Positions 13,040-27,349 of a DNA stretch of 64,000 nt are shown in pieces. Each line of letters starts with the position of its first letter. Position 1 is the first letter of the stretch. The stretch is from Epiperipatus broadwayi. Its lineage: Eukaryota > Onychophora > Udeonychophora > Euonychophora > Peripatidae. The notes below the pieces were generated by a model. It ran no database searches, was not told the DNA's origin, and worked only from the letters and a program-made list of their open reading frames with translations. The DNA is taken from assembly GCA_028023455.1 (NCBI GenBank), contig JAQFVV010012404.1:13441421-13505420 (forward strand), written 5' to 3'. The position numbers and the translations under genes are program-made.

Positions 13040-15290
13040 AAAATGACTACATAATGTTGACAACAATGGATTACTCCAAGTCCATATACATTCTTTGCAG
13101 AATGATCTTCTTTTCACCTAAAAAATACAATAAAATTATTCCAATTTAACATTGGGGCTTATAAAATTAAAAATGAAGACTTTCTATAACTTAATTGTTC
13201 AGTCAGCATTGATATAAATGGATTTCAGGAGATTAATCATTCTTCTAATATTGTGTCTATCTCAAAATTTCTGTGTTTACATTGATTATTGGTAGAATGC
13301 TATTTAAATATGACAGAGTTATTTCTGTTTCAAACCATCTTGCAATTTTTATTAAAAATAATTCAAATGATATTGCAATCACTATTTGGATAGATTATGT
13401 ATGCCTTATTGACAAATTTCCCATACAAACTGGCTTTATCTTCCTTTTCTAGATCTCCACACTCTTCTGTATTTATAGGACATTTCAATTCTCATAATAG
13501 TCTTCAGAAATATTTAAATGAGAATGGAGTAGGTTATCAGCTTTTAGACTGGATGGGTTTAAACATGTATTAACTTTATGATAAGAAGCATGGAAAATGT
13601 TTCATTTAGATAAAGAGAATAAAAATATTTTCTGATTTATGTTTTTAAATGGTTTATTTCACATTCTAAACTTCTACTGGATCATTCTTCTCCATGCCAA
13701 CACAAACCAAATGGAATCATTCTTGGAATCCATATTCCTGCAGGTAAAAAATATCTTGTTCCGAAATGGAATTTAAGAAAAGTCATTTGGTGTCATTGTG
13801 CTGAATACCTTGAACAGAATATTAATAGAAACTATAATTTTCTTTTGCTATGAAATGTTTATCAATATTATGGCAACAATTACCAAAGAGTCCATATCTT
13901 ATTGGTATTAAAAAAAATTCTGAGTTGAAATAAAACCAATCTCTTTATAAACAATTTTCTATACCAAAGAAACAGAAATTATAACAAACTTGTAAAAACT
14001 ACTATATGATGCTAAAAAAAAATAGAAAGACTAGAGAGAAACAAAAACTTTGCAAGATCTAGTTGCATGATCTAGTTATTTTTATGAAATCTTAATTGTA
14101 AAAAAAAATATTTTAAAGAATCTATTACTGTCACCACTAATGAGATTGCTAATTCCATATTTCAGAGTTCTAAATCGAAGAGAGCAAGACTATAACATTC
14201 CTCTTTCTGTACACTTGGTGAATTTGCCCACATTTGTCTTAAACTAGGAAAGGCTCTAGGAACAAAAGACCTAAAGCTAAAATATTGTTTTCAGAATTAT
14301 TCAATAACATTTATTTCTATAAAAACTATTCCAAAAATTTGGTATAAAAGCAAAACTATAGCAATAAACTCAATGGCTATTCAAAAAATTATCACCCAGT
14401 TTTATTAGCTTATTTTATATTGTCTAAGTGCTTTTTGAAAAAAAAAATCATATTAACTAAAATTACTCATAGAGTGGAGTGGATGGAGATGAGAAAGAAG
14501 TCGATGTAAATAAGTTGTATTTTTAGCAACTCACATTGAAAAAATCCTTCAAAATAAATTTAAAATCTTTATTAATCTAACTTAGTTTATGATTATGTTT
14601 GAAAAAAGGGTTTTTCTAAACTTTCTAAAATTTTTAAATTTTAGGAAAATCATTAATTTACTTGACATTATGCTCTCCAATAGAAAAATCTGTAACAAGA
14701 TGAAGTTCTTTAGCTACTTTATTTAATATATTTATCAGTGATTTTTCTGAAATAGAATATACAAAATTTATTTATGGGATGACACTGCTTTGATTTCTTA
14801 AAAGAGATCCTTTCCTGAAATAGAAAAGTCTATGAAAGATTAAAATATTTTTCAAAGACTGTGGTATTATTCTTAATTCTATAAAGACATTATATTTCAT
14901 TTTCCTCTAAATAATCTGAAAATAACTTTTTGCAATAGTAGTTTGAACTATGATCCTACTTCATGCCTTGCAGTCTAATTTATTTTCTCATTTATTTAAA
15001 GTTAGATCAAAAACGATTCCTTGAAAATCTGGATACATTACTGATATTAACGTTTTTAAACTTAACATATTCTGTTGATGAATGCTCTGCATCTTTTAAG
15101 GAAAAACTTTCCCCATTAAATGCTACAATAAGAAATATTATTGTCACACTCAAATCTACTTTTTTTCAATAACTTTCTGTTTTTTCACATATTCACCTGC
15201 TAGATATTAAAAGAAAAATTGCCTTAAAAATGCATAAAAAGCTGTTAAGCAGATCTGACTTGCCAATAAATCAGTATATAGTTTTAACAA
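13040..15290 (+). pseudogene. Jockey-like LINE relic with endonuclease and reverse transcriptase remnants
   Basis: The order of motifs is that of a Jockey/CR1-type non-LTR element. SSVFIGHFNSHNSL at about 13460-13505 corresponds to the GDFN-H endonuclease motif, followed by NGVGYQLLDWMGLN. Then come HGKC and, near 13680, a DH endonuclease motif. PKIWYKSKTIAI and, one frame over, GYSKNYHPVLLAYFILSKCFLK (about 14330-14440) correspond to the 'NYRPISLL...SK..EK' block. DDTALIS at about 14778-14800 is the catalytic YADD box with the tyrosine lost, and ILNSIKTLYFIF follows. The 69-residue frame at 14963-15172 is the downstream 'EC..S.KEKL..LN..IR' region. Many stops and frameshifts show it is long dead. 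No poly(A) tail or target duplication was found. Confidence 0.75.
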
Positions 15291-15294
15291 TCAT

Positions 15295-17190
15295 ACAAAA
15301 TGAATGATATATTCAGCCTTATCATATACTGAAAACGAGAGAGGGAGATAAGTCAAAGTGAAAATAATGTTTTAATTGTCATTTTTGGGGAATTAAACGC
15401 ATGCTTGATATTTACTTTGTTTTTTAATGTGAGAGTACTTTGCAAATAGCTTTATATTTGAAATTCCATTAAAAATTTTAATGAAATGTAAAAAAAAAAA
15501 ATCACACAAGTGCTATTCTTACTATCATTCACCGTAGTTGTTTAATATACTGAGACAGGAAGGTTTCAAAAACTGATGACTTTTGGACTGATTTACAGAT
15601 AAAGAAAATAAAACGAAATTTCAGTTTAATCAATTAAATGGAACTACTGCCTAATTTAAACTTCGATCATTTCAGCATAAGGTTATATATATTGAATAGT
15701 ATCACATGGTAATTTTTCTATAAAAGTTCCTTGTTTTAATGATATTATTATAAAAATGGTTGACTTAATTACTGATTCTCTTCTATGCAGGATTTAATTT
15801 TCGTACATGTATGCATATATTTCCATACGTTATTTCATTTTGAAGAAATAATATATTTTAAAAAAACTTTTCTTCGAGTGTCTGCATTTTAATATTTTGT
15901 ATATATAATAATTAAAATGTCTGTTCTCTTTTTAATCCGTTTTCGGAGAAGAGGAACTAAATTCTAAAGGTCAATATACTGTTAAATACATTTTTTGTCC
16001 CTTAATTCTTTTTTGTAGAAGCCATGCAAGTTTATAAAAAAATGGAAACGATTAACTCTTCCTGGAAATACTAATAATACTCCTTTAGGCCATCAAATAT
16101 GATAACCTCTTTTATTAGCTAATTAATTAATTCAGATTATTAAATGTTAAATACCATTTATAAAATAACTTTTAAATTTCATTTTAAATTTTGTATTTGT
16201 CAAAAAAGAAAGAGAGAAGACAGTAAATATTATAAATGATGACATTTCCTACATCTAGATTAATTTCAAAATATAATTTAAGTCAAAATCAAAATTTTTA
16301 AATAGTTTAATGTGTGTGTGTGTGGTGGGGAGGTGTTCAAGTTTATTAATGTAGAATTTATATAAACTAAATTTCTTGAATGAAGACATGCTTAGATAAT
16401 TAGGTGATGGGCGCTACGACTAGTTATTTTAAAAAAATAAATAAAAAGTGGGAATACGAAGACAAATTTAGGAATGAATTCAGGGTTTAATAGAAATGGT
16501 AAGATAAATTGGTAGAAGATATTGTTATATTAGTATTTCTGGGGTCTTTATTGCTTCTTAGAATTTACAAACAAGAGGTAAATGAAAGCATCTAATTTAT
16601 GAATAATTTGGAATTAAAAGTAAAACATTAAATCCAGTTTAAAGATGGATTTAAAATTAGTTTAAGTATATTCTCCTAAAAAAGGTGAGAGATAAAATTT
16701 AATTTCTATTTAAAAACAAATTTTGGAATAAGTTCAGATGAAAATAATATATATATATATTGGTTACTTATAGCAAACTTGTTAAAAACAAGTCAAACCA
16801 GCAATAAAAAGAACACATATCTTTAAAATAAGGATTGCAAATTAAAGATTCTTTTTAAATATACAATCCAAAGAGCACGACAGAAAATAATATAATAAAA
16901 ACTGAAAAAAAGTAAAAAAAAAAAGCATAGTCTGGTTAGTATAGTATATAAAATAAGTGACAACTTATAATTAATAATACTAATGATTATGATATATAAC
17001 AATCTCAATTTCAGTTTGTAATTGTGTAAAAGTTGATCTAACCCACACTTATAATTCTTCAGATATAAAACAACTATAGTGGTAAGTCATAAATGTATGT
17101 CCTAAAATTCAAGTCCAGATAAAAGTTGATTATTTTATATAGATGGAGATTTTGTTTAGATGGATATTCTAGATAGCTTCTATAATATAA
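15295..17190. other. AT-rich non-coding DNA
   Basis: Contains a short TG repeat at 16310-16325 followed by GGTGGGGAGG. The frame at 16823-17008 is low-complexity. No gene or bounded element was recognised. Confidence 0.5.
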
Positions 17191-17194
17191 TACA

Positions 17195-19200
17195 CTATTT
17201 ACCAATAGTGAGAGTTCTCATCCTATAAGAACTGGTCTCTTTGCTTCACTCAGAAAAGTGCTTCCAATGACCATAATCTTTGTATTGGCAGAATGAATGA
17301 ACATTTACCCAATTATTTTATCTAAAAAGTTACATCGAATTTACACTGTTTAAATTTGATTTAAAAATATACCCTGAAAGCATTTGTATATTAGAAAATC
17401 TAACAATTAGGGTCATAAAGTAAATAAAAATGTAGAGATCAGATTTTTCTGAAAAAAAATAACAACTAAAAATGCTATTGGACACAACATCTAAAGGCAA
17501 AAACAAATGGAAAGGCATTGATGATATTTCTACTATTCTCAAGACGTTTAATCAATTGTATGTTTCTATGAGTTAAATGAAATGTTTTTTCCTTGAACAT
17601 TTCATTTCTTTAACTAAATTCTGAATATATAAATAATAAAAGTTAAAAAAAAATAACGAATTGTACTCACCTACTTATTTTTAAAAGTACATGGGTGTAC
17701 ATTATGCTCCCTCATCCCTAAAGGCAGATCAAGGAATTAAGAGAACAGAATTCTACCACTAAAGGATAGCACTTGTCCATTGTTAGTAGTAATTTATATT
17801 GCTTATCTTTCTCATTAAAAGATTTTATCTAAATATAAGTTTTGTTTTGAAATTTCATTAAGGGGAACAGGTAAATATTCGAGGATATGTTCAAAACTCT
17901 TTAAAACACAGTAATAGAATAGTGCCACACATTCAGTGGGAAACCATTCTTTTAATATAAACTTTTTAATAAAACAAAAGTTGTAAAGACCAGGTGATTT
18001 TTGAGAAATCTCCTTTTGGAGCATTTACATTCCAAATCAATTCTTGAGAATTTATTTATAGTTTTAGATTTCAGAAAGTTATCTTGTTAAAAAAGACCAC
18101 ACATTTCTATGCTCAAAAACTTTTTGAAATTTTACTGAAAAAGTTCTAAATGTTACTTTCTAGATACTTAGAGTATTTTTTATTAAACCAAAATCATATT
18201 CATTTATTGCATTATCCAAATAAATTCCTTCTAAAAAAAGATAACCTATTTTTATAAAAATTTCTCTTTGCCAAGCTTCTTTCATCAACAAGACTTTTGT
18301 ATTCTTTATATTTCAAGACTCCTCACCAATAACTGATCTTAAATTGTGGCAATAAGATTGTTAATTAGTGTGCAAAGCAAAATCACTATTTTCTGACTCC
18401 ATTTCCTCTGTCTGATCATAATTTTGAATCTCAGATTCTATAAGGATTACAAAAGTTATTAGATTTTTAATTCATTTTGACTCTACTGATGGAAAATAAT
18501 GCAATGTTGTATTTATTCTAAATTTTATTTAGCATTATGATATTCTGCAATTCTTTTTTATTTTGAGACTAAGCAAATATATTCAGAATTATTTATGTTT
18601 TGTTTAGTATATAAAATAATACTTAAATTTTGAATATTTTTTTAAAAGTAGGCATTATGTTTACATTATTTTGCTTGAAAGTAATTATAAAAAAATGTAA
18701 TGTATCCTTTCTCTCCTTATTTTTACATCCCTGAGATTTATTGATAACAATATATAGAAAATTTCTTGATTGATATCATGTTTTTAGTTCAGTTTTCAGA
18801 ATATATTGGGGGAGGGGGAATTAAAAGCAAATTCTAAGCTATTTATTAGTAAGAAGCTTAATCATGTAGCATAAACATAAAACATTGAGTTTCACTATTA
18901 TTTCTTTGGTCAAGTCTCATTTATTTACAGTGTAATAAGTTCTACCACCTGAAGATTATTAAACTTATTGATCTATCAGGTGCTTCAATTAATTAATAAC
19001 ACTTTAGGATATCCTTGATATTTTAAAAGTATTAACAGATAAAAGTTATGAAATTCTACCTGATTTACTAAACAACTTTATTAAAGTCTACATTTTATTT
19101 ATTTGTGATTAATCTGATTGAAAATTAAAAAAAAAGGCAATTTTGCATTTGTGTCTTCTATAAAACCAGTTGTGAATAAAGTCAGTCTTCAAAATTCATC
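17195..19200. other. Possible unidentified element fossil, minus strand
   Basis: This stretch is less low-complexity than its surroundings, and the minus strand holds several short stop-interrupted frames in sequence. The clearest, 17815-18024, gives 69 residues beginning MLQKEISQKSPGLYNF. The text looks like an eroded protein rather than random AT-rich translation, but I could not match it to a known domain with confidence. It is recorded as unresolved, not as a gene. Confidence 0.2.
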
Positions 19201-19204
19201 CATC

Positions 19205-22200
19205 TAAAGAAAGATTCATTATTAAGTTTTTAAGATTCAAGATAAAGACTTTTGGAATATGATAATTTTGATAGAATCACTGATTAATTTCTTTGGGCAA
19301 TATTTAAGAATTTTACAAAACAAAATATATTTTAGTAGCATAAATGTATTAGGCTTTCATATGATACTGACTTACTTATTTTATTAAAATTGAATTAACA
19401 TTCACATCATTTTGAAGTAGTTTGGTTAACATATGTAGAAAAATTTCTTAATAAAGAAATTAGTATTATGGCAATTCAGACTTCTGGAGTAAAATTAATT
19501 AATGCTATAACTTTTGTAAAAAAATTTTATCACACAACTTTTTTGAAAACCATAAACTTAATATGTATTTTATGAAACAAAACAGAGAAGCATATTTGTT
19601 ATTGTCATGCTTGATATGTGTTTCAAATGATATGCTAACAGACAATCAAAAACTATGTAATAGTAGACCAAGAATTTATACCAATTATTGTTCTTTTCTG
19701 CTATACTTACTTACTATATTATCCCAACTTTGCAGTTGAGATTTTACAACATCGTATATAAGTTGAGTTTTTTTAAGGGTTTTTATGATGAATTTTTTTA
19801 TTATTTTCTTTTTTTCTAATATTTTTTTGTTATCACTTAAACTTGTTAATATTATATGGATTTAAAATTCACTATAACAAATATTTTAAAGTTTTTTATA
19901 TATTATTATTATTATTAATATTAAATAACTGTGACTTTTTATTTTCTCACAAAAATTCATGGCAAAGCAAATACAATTTTTATATTTGATGGACAGGTGA
20001 TTGATCTTTTTTATAGCAGAGGTTCCTAATGCACAAGATCCATTCAATATTAATTTTTTAAAAATATTATTCATATTTATCCACATTACATTTTCTCAAG
20101 ATAGTGTATACTAAAATTTTTGAAGTTATATTATTCAAATTCATTTAAAAATTTCAAACCCATAAATTACAAATTCATTTTAACTTCTTGTACAAAACTA
20201 TAGATCAGACATTTAGTCCTTAAATCCATAGTGAAATGATAACGTTATGAACAAGATGCCATTCATTAATTGAGACTGAATAATCTTAAAATCACAATGA
20301 TATTATGTGCTTGATCTTCATTTTGTAAACCTGGCTTATTATGGGATCTTTAATCAGTGTTTAAAAATAGTGAACAATAATGGATGGATAATTAAACAGT
20401 GCAGATATAATATTTGTATATAATATACAAAAATCTATGGTATAAATTTTATGTATTTTAACAATATAGAGACTTATTTTACTTTAAACATAAATATTAG
20501 TTTTCACTTTAGGTTTTACATGCATATAGGAAGCTTCCTGCTAAAAAATTAGGTCATTTTTCAAAAACAAATCTGGTAAAAGCCATAGATATGAAGCAGT
20601 TAAAAAGAACTTCTTGGAGCAGGTAGCTTTCCACATTTATAATCATATAATATCTGTATTTGCATATATTTAAACATATTAGTACAGTTTTAAAATTTAA
20701 TATATTGGCTATTCATTTATATATAAGTATTTTTACTTATAAATAACATATTCCTTAAGTTCATATATAATATAAATTCTGTACAAACAGTTTCAAACTC
20801 CACCAATGATGATCAAGTATTATTACATGATTTTACTATAAGCATATTTTAGCTAAAATAATGAGAACTCTTCTCATATTAGCAGTATTTCTTCAGGTGT
20901 TATGAAAATAACTTTTTTTTTTCAGTGATTGAAAAAAAAAAAAATTAATAAGGAATATTTGAAAAAAAAAAACAACAACAAATTTTTATTTGTGCAGGCT
21001 GAAAAGAAGAATTTTCGATCAGATTTTAAAGGTTAAAAATAGTCGATAGCTGATTAAATAAAGTTGGTTACCCAAAACTGATAAACTTGTTTAATGTTTC
21101 AAAATTGACAATCTCAATAGTTATTACAGTGAAGAGAAAGAATGAATCTTGTAGAATCAACTAGTTTTCTCAATATTAATGAAGGATCACAAGCTTACAA
21201 AAATAAAATTTCAAGCAAACAAAGAAATAAAAAGTTTAATCTTATCTAAACAGTTTATTATCATTATAACTTTTTTTTTTTAGTTTTCATTTTAAAGTCA
21301 TTAGATGTAAAAAACATTAATATTACAAACAGAAAAATGTAATAAGAAACATTGTCACAAGATCAAATAATTTTTTTTTCTGTTTTTCTTAACTACCTTA
21401 ATGTTTATTTTTTTATAATTTTCAAAAGAAGCAAATCAATTATACTCTTTCTTTCAATTTGAAAAATGATAATGGAATTATTATGATTTGTTGGGTTTAT
21501 TTATAGAATTCTCTTTATGCAATTATTTATATAGAATCATCCTAAAGATAAACTATTTGAACATGGCACAATTAGGTATTATTTTATGATGCAAACTTTT
21601 ATATTGCCATCTTCTACGATGATAACTTTTGAGTTTATATAAATTACAGTCAAATATTAATTAATAATTAATAAGATAATGTTACCCATTTCATACAATA
21701 TCCAATATCCCAAATTTAAATATTATGACTATTTTTGCATAATTCTTCACAAATATCTGCTAAAGAAACTTAAGATTTTTTTCCTAAGGAATGATTTAAT
21801 TTTGATTCAGACCTTATTAATATGTTATATACAAACTGTTCTTATTATAACTGCCCCATTATTTTGCTTAACTTCATATATATTTTTTTCTCCTTTTTGT
21901 ATCTTCATGGTGTTTCTTATAAGACTCCTTTTATTTTAAGGCATATATACTTAAAAAAATTTCTGAATGTTACTAAAAATTGTAATGATAATCTTTCCTC
22001 TTATTTATATATAAATATAAATCATGCTATGCAACTGAACTCCAGAGAGTTACCTTCTGCAATTTTTTTTTGTCACGATGGTAGCAATAATGTAATTTTT
22101 TCGATGTATGTGTTATTATAAATTTAAAAAAAAAAGGCTGCTATTTGCATTTATTAACACTTAAGCATTTCCTTAAATTAATAGTGTACGAGTGAATTTT

Positions 22201-22620
22201 TACTATAATTATGTCCTGAAATATTTAGTATAGTGGCAAAATGATAATCTCGAGAGCCAGAGGTTCTTAAGCACTATACAATCTATCATTTCTGGATTGA
22301 ATTGACATACGGGTGACTGACCATTTAATTAAGTATTCTAAAAGATTAAATGTAGTTAGTCAAACTAATTTACAACTACAAACTGAGATTTTAAGAATTT
22401 TGTGTCTCTTTTCATTTGTTTATCTCAATTTCTCTTTTTCTTTTATATATATATTCATTCTTCACTTCTCTATATGTATACACACATATCTATATTATTC
22501 GTAATATATATATATATATACATATATATTCATATTTAGTATAATCTTGGTATATTATTTACTAGTAAAATAAGATTAGTAAAAAAAGCAATTATGATTT
22601 TCGTATGTATATATAATCTA
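19205..22620. other. AT-rich non-coding DNA
   Basis: Includes a small inverted repeat (GGAAGCTTCCTGCT near 20530 and its degenerate complement near 20618-20632), an A-tract at 20930-20975 and an AT microsatellite near 22505-22520. The frames at 21679-22121 overlap each other, are F/L/I/Y-rich and show no domain. Nothing else was recognised. Confidence 0.5.
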
Positions 22621-22629
22621 CTGACATTA

Positions 22630-23545
22630 TTTATTAACGGATAGAAATTTATAGAAACTTTGTAATATATACAGTAGAGCTTGAGAAAAATCAATTAAAC
22701 CTCTGGCAAGACACTGCTTCTGTCAATTAAACCAGTTGAGATAATATCAAATATAATATTTCAGCTTATATTAATAAAAAACAAAAATCACAATTCTCAA
22801 TTTGATATTAAATTTTGGTAAATAAATTTTATCTGTAATTTAATTAAAGATTTTTTTTTTTTTTGCATTAGCTTAATTAATGTTAATTCACAGGCACAGT
22901 CTATAAAACAAATCATTTAAAAATAACATTCATTGTCTTCAAACAAACATTTAAATGAGTAAATATTAATCTATTAAATATTACATAAATATGAATCTAT
23001 TGTTATTTATTTGTGCTCCCTAAAAAAATTTAAATCTTTAGTTATGACAACATTTGATGAAAAAAACATTAAATGTTTTTTTATATCATATATTTTTATC
23101 AATCAAGCTTGACTTTATCAATTGCTGGAAAGACCAGTTGAGATCACATCAAAAATAATATTAATAGATTACATATTTATATAGTATTTAATAAATTAAT
23201 ATTTATTTAAATGTTTATTAGATTGCAATATTATTTAAAATGCATTAACTTGTAGGATCAACTTTGGTAATTAATATCAATCCTATATAAAGGAAATTTT
23301 AGTTAAATTATTACCAAAATTCTCATCCAAAAATTTAATTTCAAATTGAGCTTTGCAAATTCATTTAAGTAGAAACTGATTTGTTGTATTTAGTGTGATC
23401 TCATTTCGTTTTCTGATCAGCAGGTGAAATTAGATTCGATTGAGAAAAACATGGATCCTGCAAGAGGTTTAATTGATTTTTCATCAAACTTTGCCTTATA
23501 TATGATTAGAAATTTTTATAAATTTCAATAGAGATACAAGTAAAT
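22630..23545. mobile_element. Large degenerate foldback element, about 910 bp
   Basis: The outer arms 22630-22720 and 23455-23545 are inverted copies that share AGGTTTAATTGATTTTTC in one orientation and its complement in the other. Inside, CTCAATTTGATATTAAATTTTGG near 22795-22817 is matched in inverse by 23320-23355, so the symmetry runs over much of the element. A GTTGAGAT motif followed by A-rich DNA recurs near 22735 and 23140. It has no coding capacity. It may be a non-autonomous foldback DNA transposon or two inverted copies of one repeat. Confidence 0.5.
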
Positions 23546-23549
23546 AACA

Positions 23550-26325
23550 TTAATATATTTATGTAGTACTTAATATATATATATATATAGTGATGCAAAA
23601 ATTAAGTACAGTTTATGATGCAGTTCTAAAATTGAAATGATAGAATAAATTGTGTTAAGGTCTTTCCCTGGACAATTGTCAAGTGTTATTGCTAGATCTT
23701 AGTATTCTATTGCTTTTAGCTATTTTACCTTCCTTTGGATAGATAATTTGGCAGACATACTCTCACACATACATATTTATAAATACATACATATTTGTAA
23801 AAGAGAATCTATCATATAGTGAAATGTGACATGTGTGATTCATTTTTTTGCTTGACAACTCGTGATAATCTATTGTTTTCAATTAATGCTTAATGAAATT
23901 CTTAAAAAGAATTCTAGAAATTTCAAATGTAAAAAAAAAAAGATGAATCATACCCTGTCTTTCTCATGAGATCTGTATAACAATAATCAGTTAACTTGAT
24001 TATTTAACTAAGAACAGCTCAACAGTTCTTTACTGATCTACATTGAACAATTAGGTTGATCATGGTTCAGCTAGTTGTAAAATCTCCAGCCAAATGAAAA
24101 ACTTTCAATATCTATTTGGATTTGAATTTAAGTAGGTAGCCAAAATTCTTTCTTTCTAATGTAGTGAAATAATATATAAGTGAGTTTTCTATAGGTATAA
24201 CTCAGATAAATTATAAACAAATAAAGATCCATGTTTAAATCATCATCATTTTCAATGATAATCACCCCAAAATATTAAGATAAGATTAAAGAAATAGTTT
24301 CTTGTATGTATTAGTTAAATTAGATCAATATGATAAAAGAAATTAAGGTTGTTATAAAATTAAATTTCCAGATAATAAATATTTTGCATCTTAATAAGCT
24401 AAGGATTTAATAAAACTTAAACATGATGTAGCTATCAAATTGAATTATAAGAATAAATTGGGTTGAGATATGGGTAAGCAATTATAATCAATGATAATTA
24501 TAGGTTATGATTTGGTTATAGTACTTTAAGGTTGAATTATTGTATCTGCTTTAGGACTTGAAATTTATTATACATAGATTATGGAGTTAACTAAATTTGT
24601 TTTTTTTTTCACCCACATTTAAAATCAGCTTTCTATAATTTTGTGATTATCAGAAATTTAGATTCATCAGATGATACATATTTTTATATAGTTAAAAATT
24701 ATCATAAATTTATTGCCATATAAAATCTACTATATATAACTATAAATCTGAAAGAAGAATCAAAACATTCATGTTCAAAGAGCTACAAATTCAGAGTAAA
24801 AAAAAATATTAGCAAAAATTTCTATAGTTTATTTAATATCAACTGTCATTTCATGAGAGATTTCAAATATAAAAATTCTACTTGATGAGATTTTACAGTA
24901 TATGGAGAATTGTATGTTATTGAGATCTGTATCTTTATAAGATTTCAGTTTATTGAAATATAGTTGTTAGTTTAGAAAAAACTATTATGAGATGATATAT
25001 ATATATATATATATATTACTTCAACAATCATAATCCTATAAGCTAAATCATTTTCTTTAATATATAGCTTTTTTTTCTACAACTCTCCAGAAAACTTTCT
25101 TATCTGATCCATCCACATGTTATCTCTTTCTAGTTATTTTACACTTTCTTGAGATACAGATTAATATTCCAAAAAATATATGCTCTTTATTAGAATATTG
25201 TTTTATAATAAATCTTGAAATAAAATTAATACTCTTTTTTAGTGCATTTTACATACCAAAAGTTTGGATTCATTTTTTATTTCTTGTCTCTGCATTCTAA
25301 GCATTTTAAGTTTACCATTTAATGTTCATATATCCCGTAGAGTATCAGTGTGATTGTGTAGAATAAGTCGGAAGAAAGAGAGTTGAATAAATAGCAACAT
25401 AATGAAAATATGTAAAATTAAAATAAAGTGAAGACATACAGCATTTCTGACTTCAATTTTTTTTTAAATGTTTTGTTTTTGAATATCTTTTTTTATTTTG
25501 ACTTGTGAAGTTATAATGGATATTAGTGTGTGCTAATGATGATGATACTAATTTTTTTTTCTAAAGAAAGAAATACAGATTTCAATTTATTCAGAAAACA
25601 GACTATAATATATATATATGTATTTTCTCAATGGCCAAAGTTGAGAAGCATTTGCGTCAGTTATTACAATAATTTTAACGAAGATTTTTAACAATAAAAT
25701 AAGATTTCAAGCATTTATGTCTACTGCTTTACACATATCTGTCATAATATATAAATATATTCATGATAAAAATCATAAATGCATCGTTTTCTCTTTAGCT
25801 TTATATATATATATTTCTATAAAATAGTATATTAGTGTATGCAAAAAAGACTTTATTCATCTTCATATGTTTATCATATGTTTCAATAAGATTACAAACA
25901 CAAACTTCAGTTGTTGTGGTTGTTTAATAATAATAATAAAAAATCTGTTAATAATATTGTATATGTGTTAAATTCTCTGCCCAAAGGTAGATAGAGTGAT
26001 TTTGTGCAGAAGATTATTATGAGAAAGCAGTAACACTTACTCATCTATTATGTTAATTTGTTATTGAAGACAACTAATCCTCTTAGCATAACTTTAAAGT
26101 GACCTCATAAAATTTAAAGAATCCTTATATTTCCAAAAGCTACTTATTTTTTAGTAATATTTCATAATTTTTTGAAGATTCAGATGTTAGATATTTGCTG
26201 TAAATAAAACATTGCTCATACAAGATCATGATAATTATAATTCTTCTAAAGCAAATGTTGAACTCAAACAACCAAATTAACAAATTGGAATTAAAAGCAG
26301 TTTTAGCATGGTGTATCAGATCCAT
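23550..26325. other. AT-rich non-coding DNA
   Basis: Contains an AT microsatellite at 24994-25016 and scattered short repeats. The frames listed by length alone (for example 26140-26325) show no family features. No gene was recognised. Confidence 0.5.
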
Positions 26326-26329
26326 ATAT

Positions 26330-27345
26330 TAAGTAACATTATAGAAAAGATTAATGAAAATGAGTTGCCATTACATTTTGAATATGAAAAAGCATTTTCA
26401 AAATGATTAAAGTTTGGAGCATAAAGATATCAATTAGGGATGTTGGGATGTTGTCATATCCTGAAAAATACCTATCAAAATTTACAGCAGTTAAGTTACT
26501 CAGAAGAATAACTTGGATAATGGTGTTGGCAGAAATCTTACGAGAAGTATTTTATGAATTAAAATGCAAAGATAATGTGATAAAAATAAATGGAAATTAT
26601 TTAAATCATCTATGTCAGACTTCATGAAATATTGCAAGAGTTATCCAATGAAAATAAGAACATAAAACTAAAAATAAATTTAACAAGACTAAAGTAATAT
26701 TCAATGAAATTTTTCACAAGAAGGAAATAATGATTGGCAATCATAAATAGTGGTAGAAGCTGAACAAAAGTACTCTGGAAAGATTATCAATATAGTTGGA
26801 AATATAATGAATAAAATTAGGATGAAACTGTTTCGGGAGAAATGACAATAACAAAAAGAAATATGCTTATGTGTTTGAAAAAGATTTTTAAGATATGAAT
26901 AATAATGGTTTTACATATAGATGTGATACTTGAACACTAAGCAGAAGAGCAATATAACATTTTAGAATACTGAACAAAATATGGAGTGATGTATATTTTA
27001 AATAACAAAAAGGGATGCAAGTGAAATATATAAGAGAACAATCAGGTATCATACACATCATTAAAAAAAATTAAATAAAAAAAATGAAAATGGGCTTGAC
27101 ATATTGCTAAAAAAGATGATAATAGATGGATAGTTAAAGTTTTAAACTGGACCCCAAGAAATTATAAAGATCTAGATCATATGTATAAAATTAAAAAAAA
27201 AGGTTGTGGGTATACTGTAAAGAAGAGAAGTTATGAATCATCAGAAACTGGATTAAATTTAGAAAGATCATCCAGCCGTGGACTGATAATGGTTGACGAT
27301 GATAATGTTATAGTTACAACTGTTAAGTGTTTTAAAAATTATTTT
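26330..27345 (+). pseudogene. LINE relic 2, same family as relics 1 and 3
   Basis: Hand translation gives IIEKINENELPLHFEYEKAFSK at about 26340-26405, the reverse transcriptase motif A region. It matches EIIE.TNEYELSLCFEFIDLEKAFD of relic 1 and EVIERINKYELSLSFDFIDYEKVFD of relic 3. Near 27095-27170 HIAKKDDNRWIVKVLNWTPRNYKD is the conserved C-terminal 'H.aR..D.RW..K.L.W.P' block. The frame 26403-26627 (74 residues) lies between these and covers part of the catalytic core. Frames are broken several times and the 5' endonuclease half is missing. A C run at 27353-27363 and an AT repeat follow close after the 3' end. Confidence 0.7.
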
Positions 27346-27349
27346 CATA

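Noticed and set aside
21679-22121. Two overlapping frames of 86 and 99 residues
   Set aside because: They overlap in different frames, are F/L/I/Y-rich as expected of AT-rich DNA, and show no domain, start context or splice signals.
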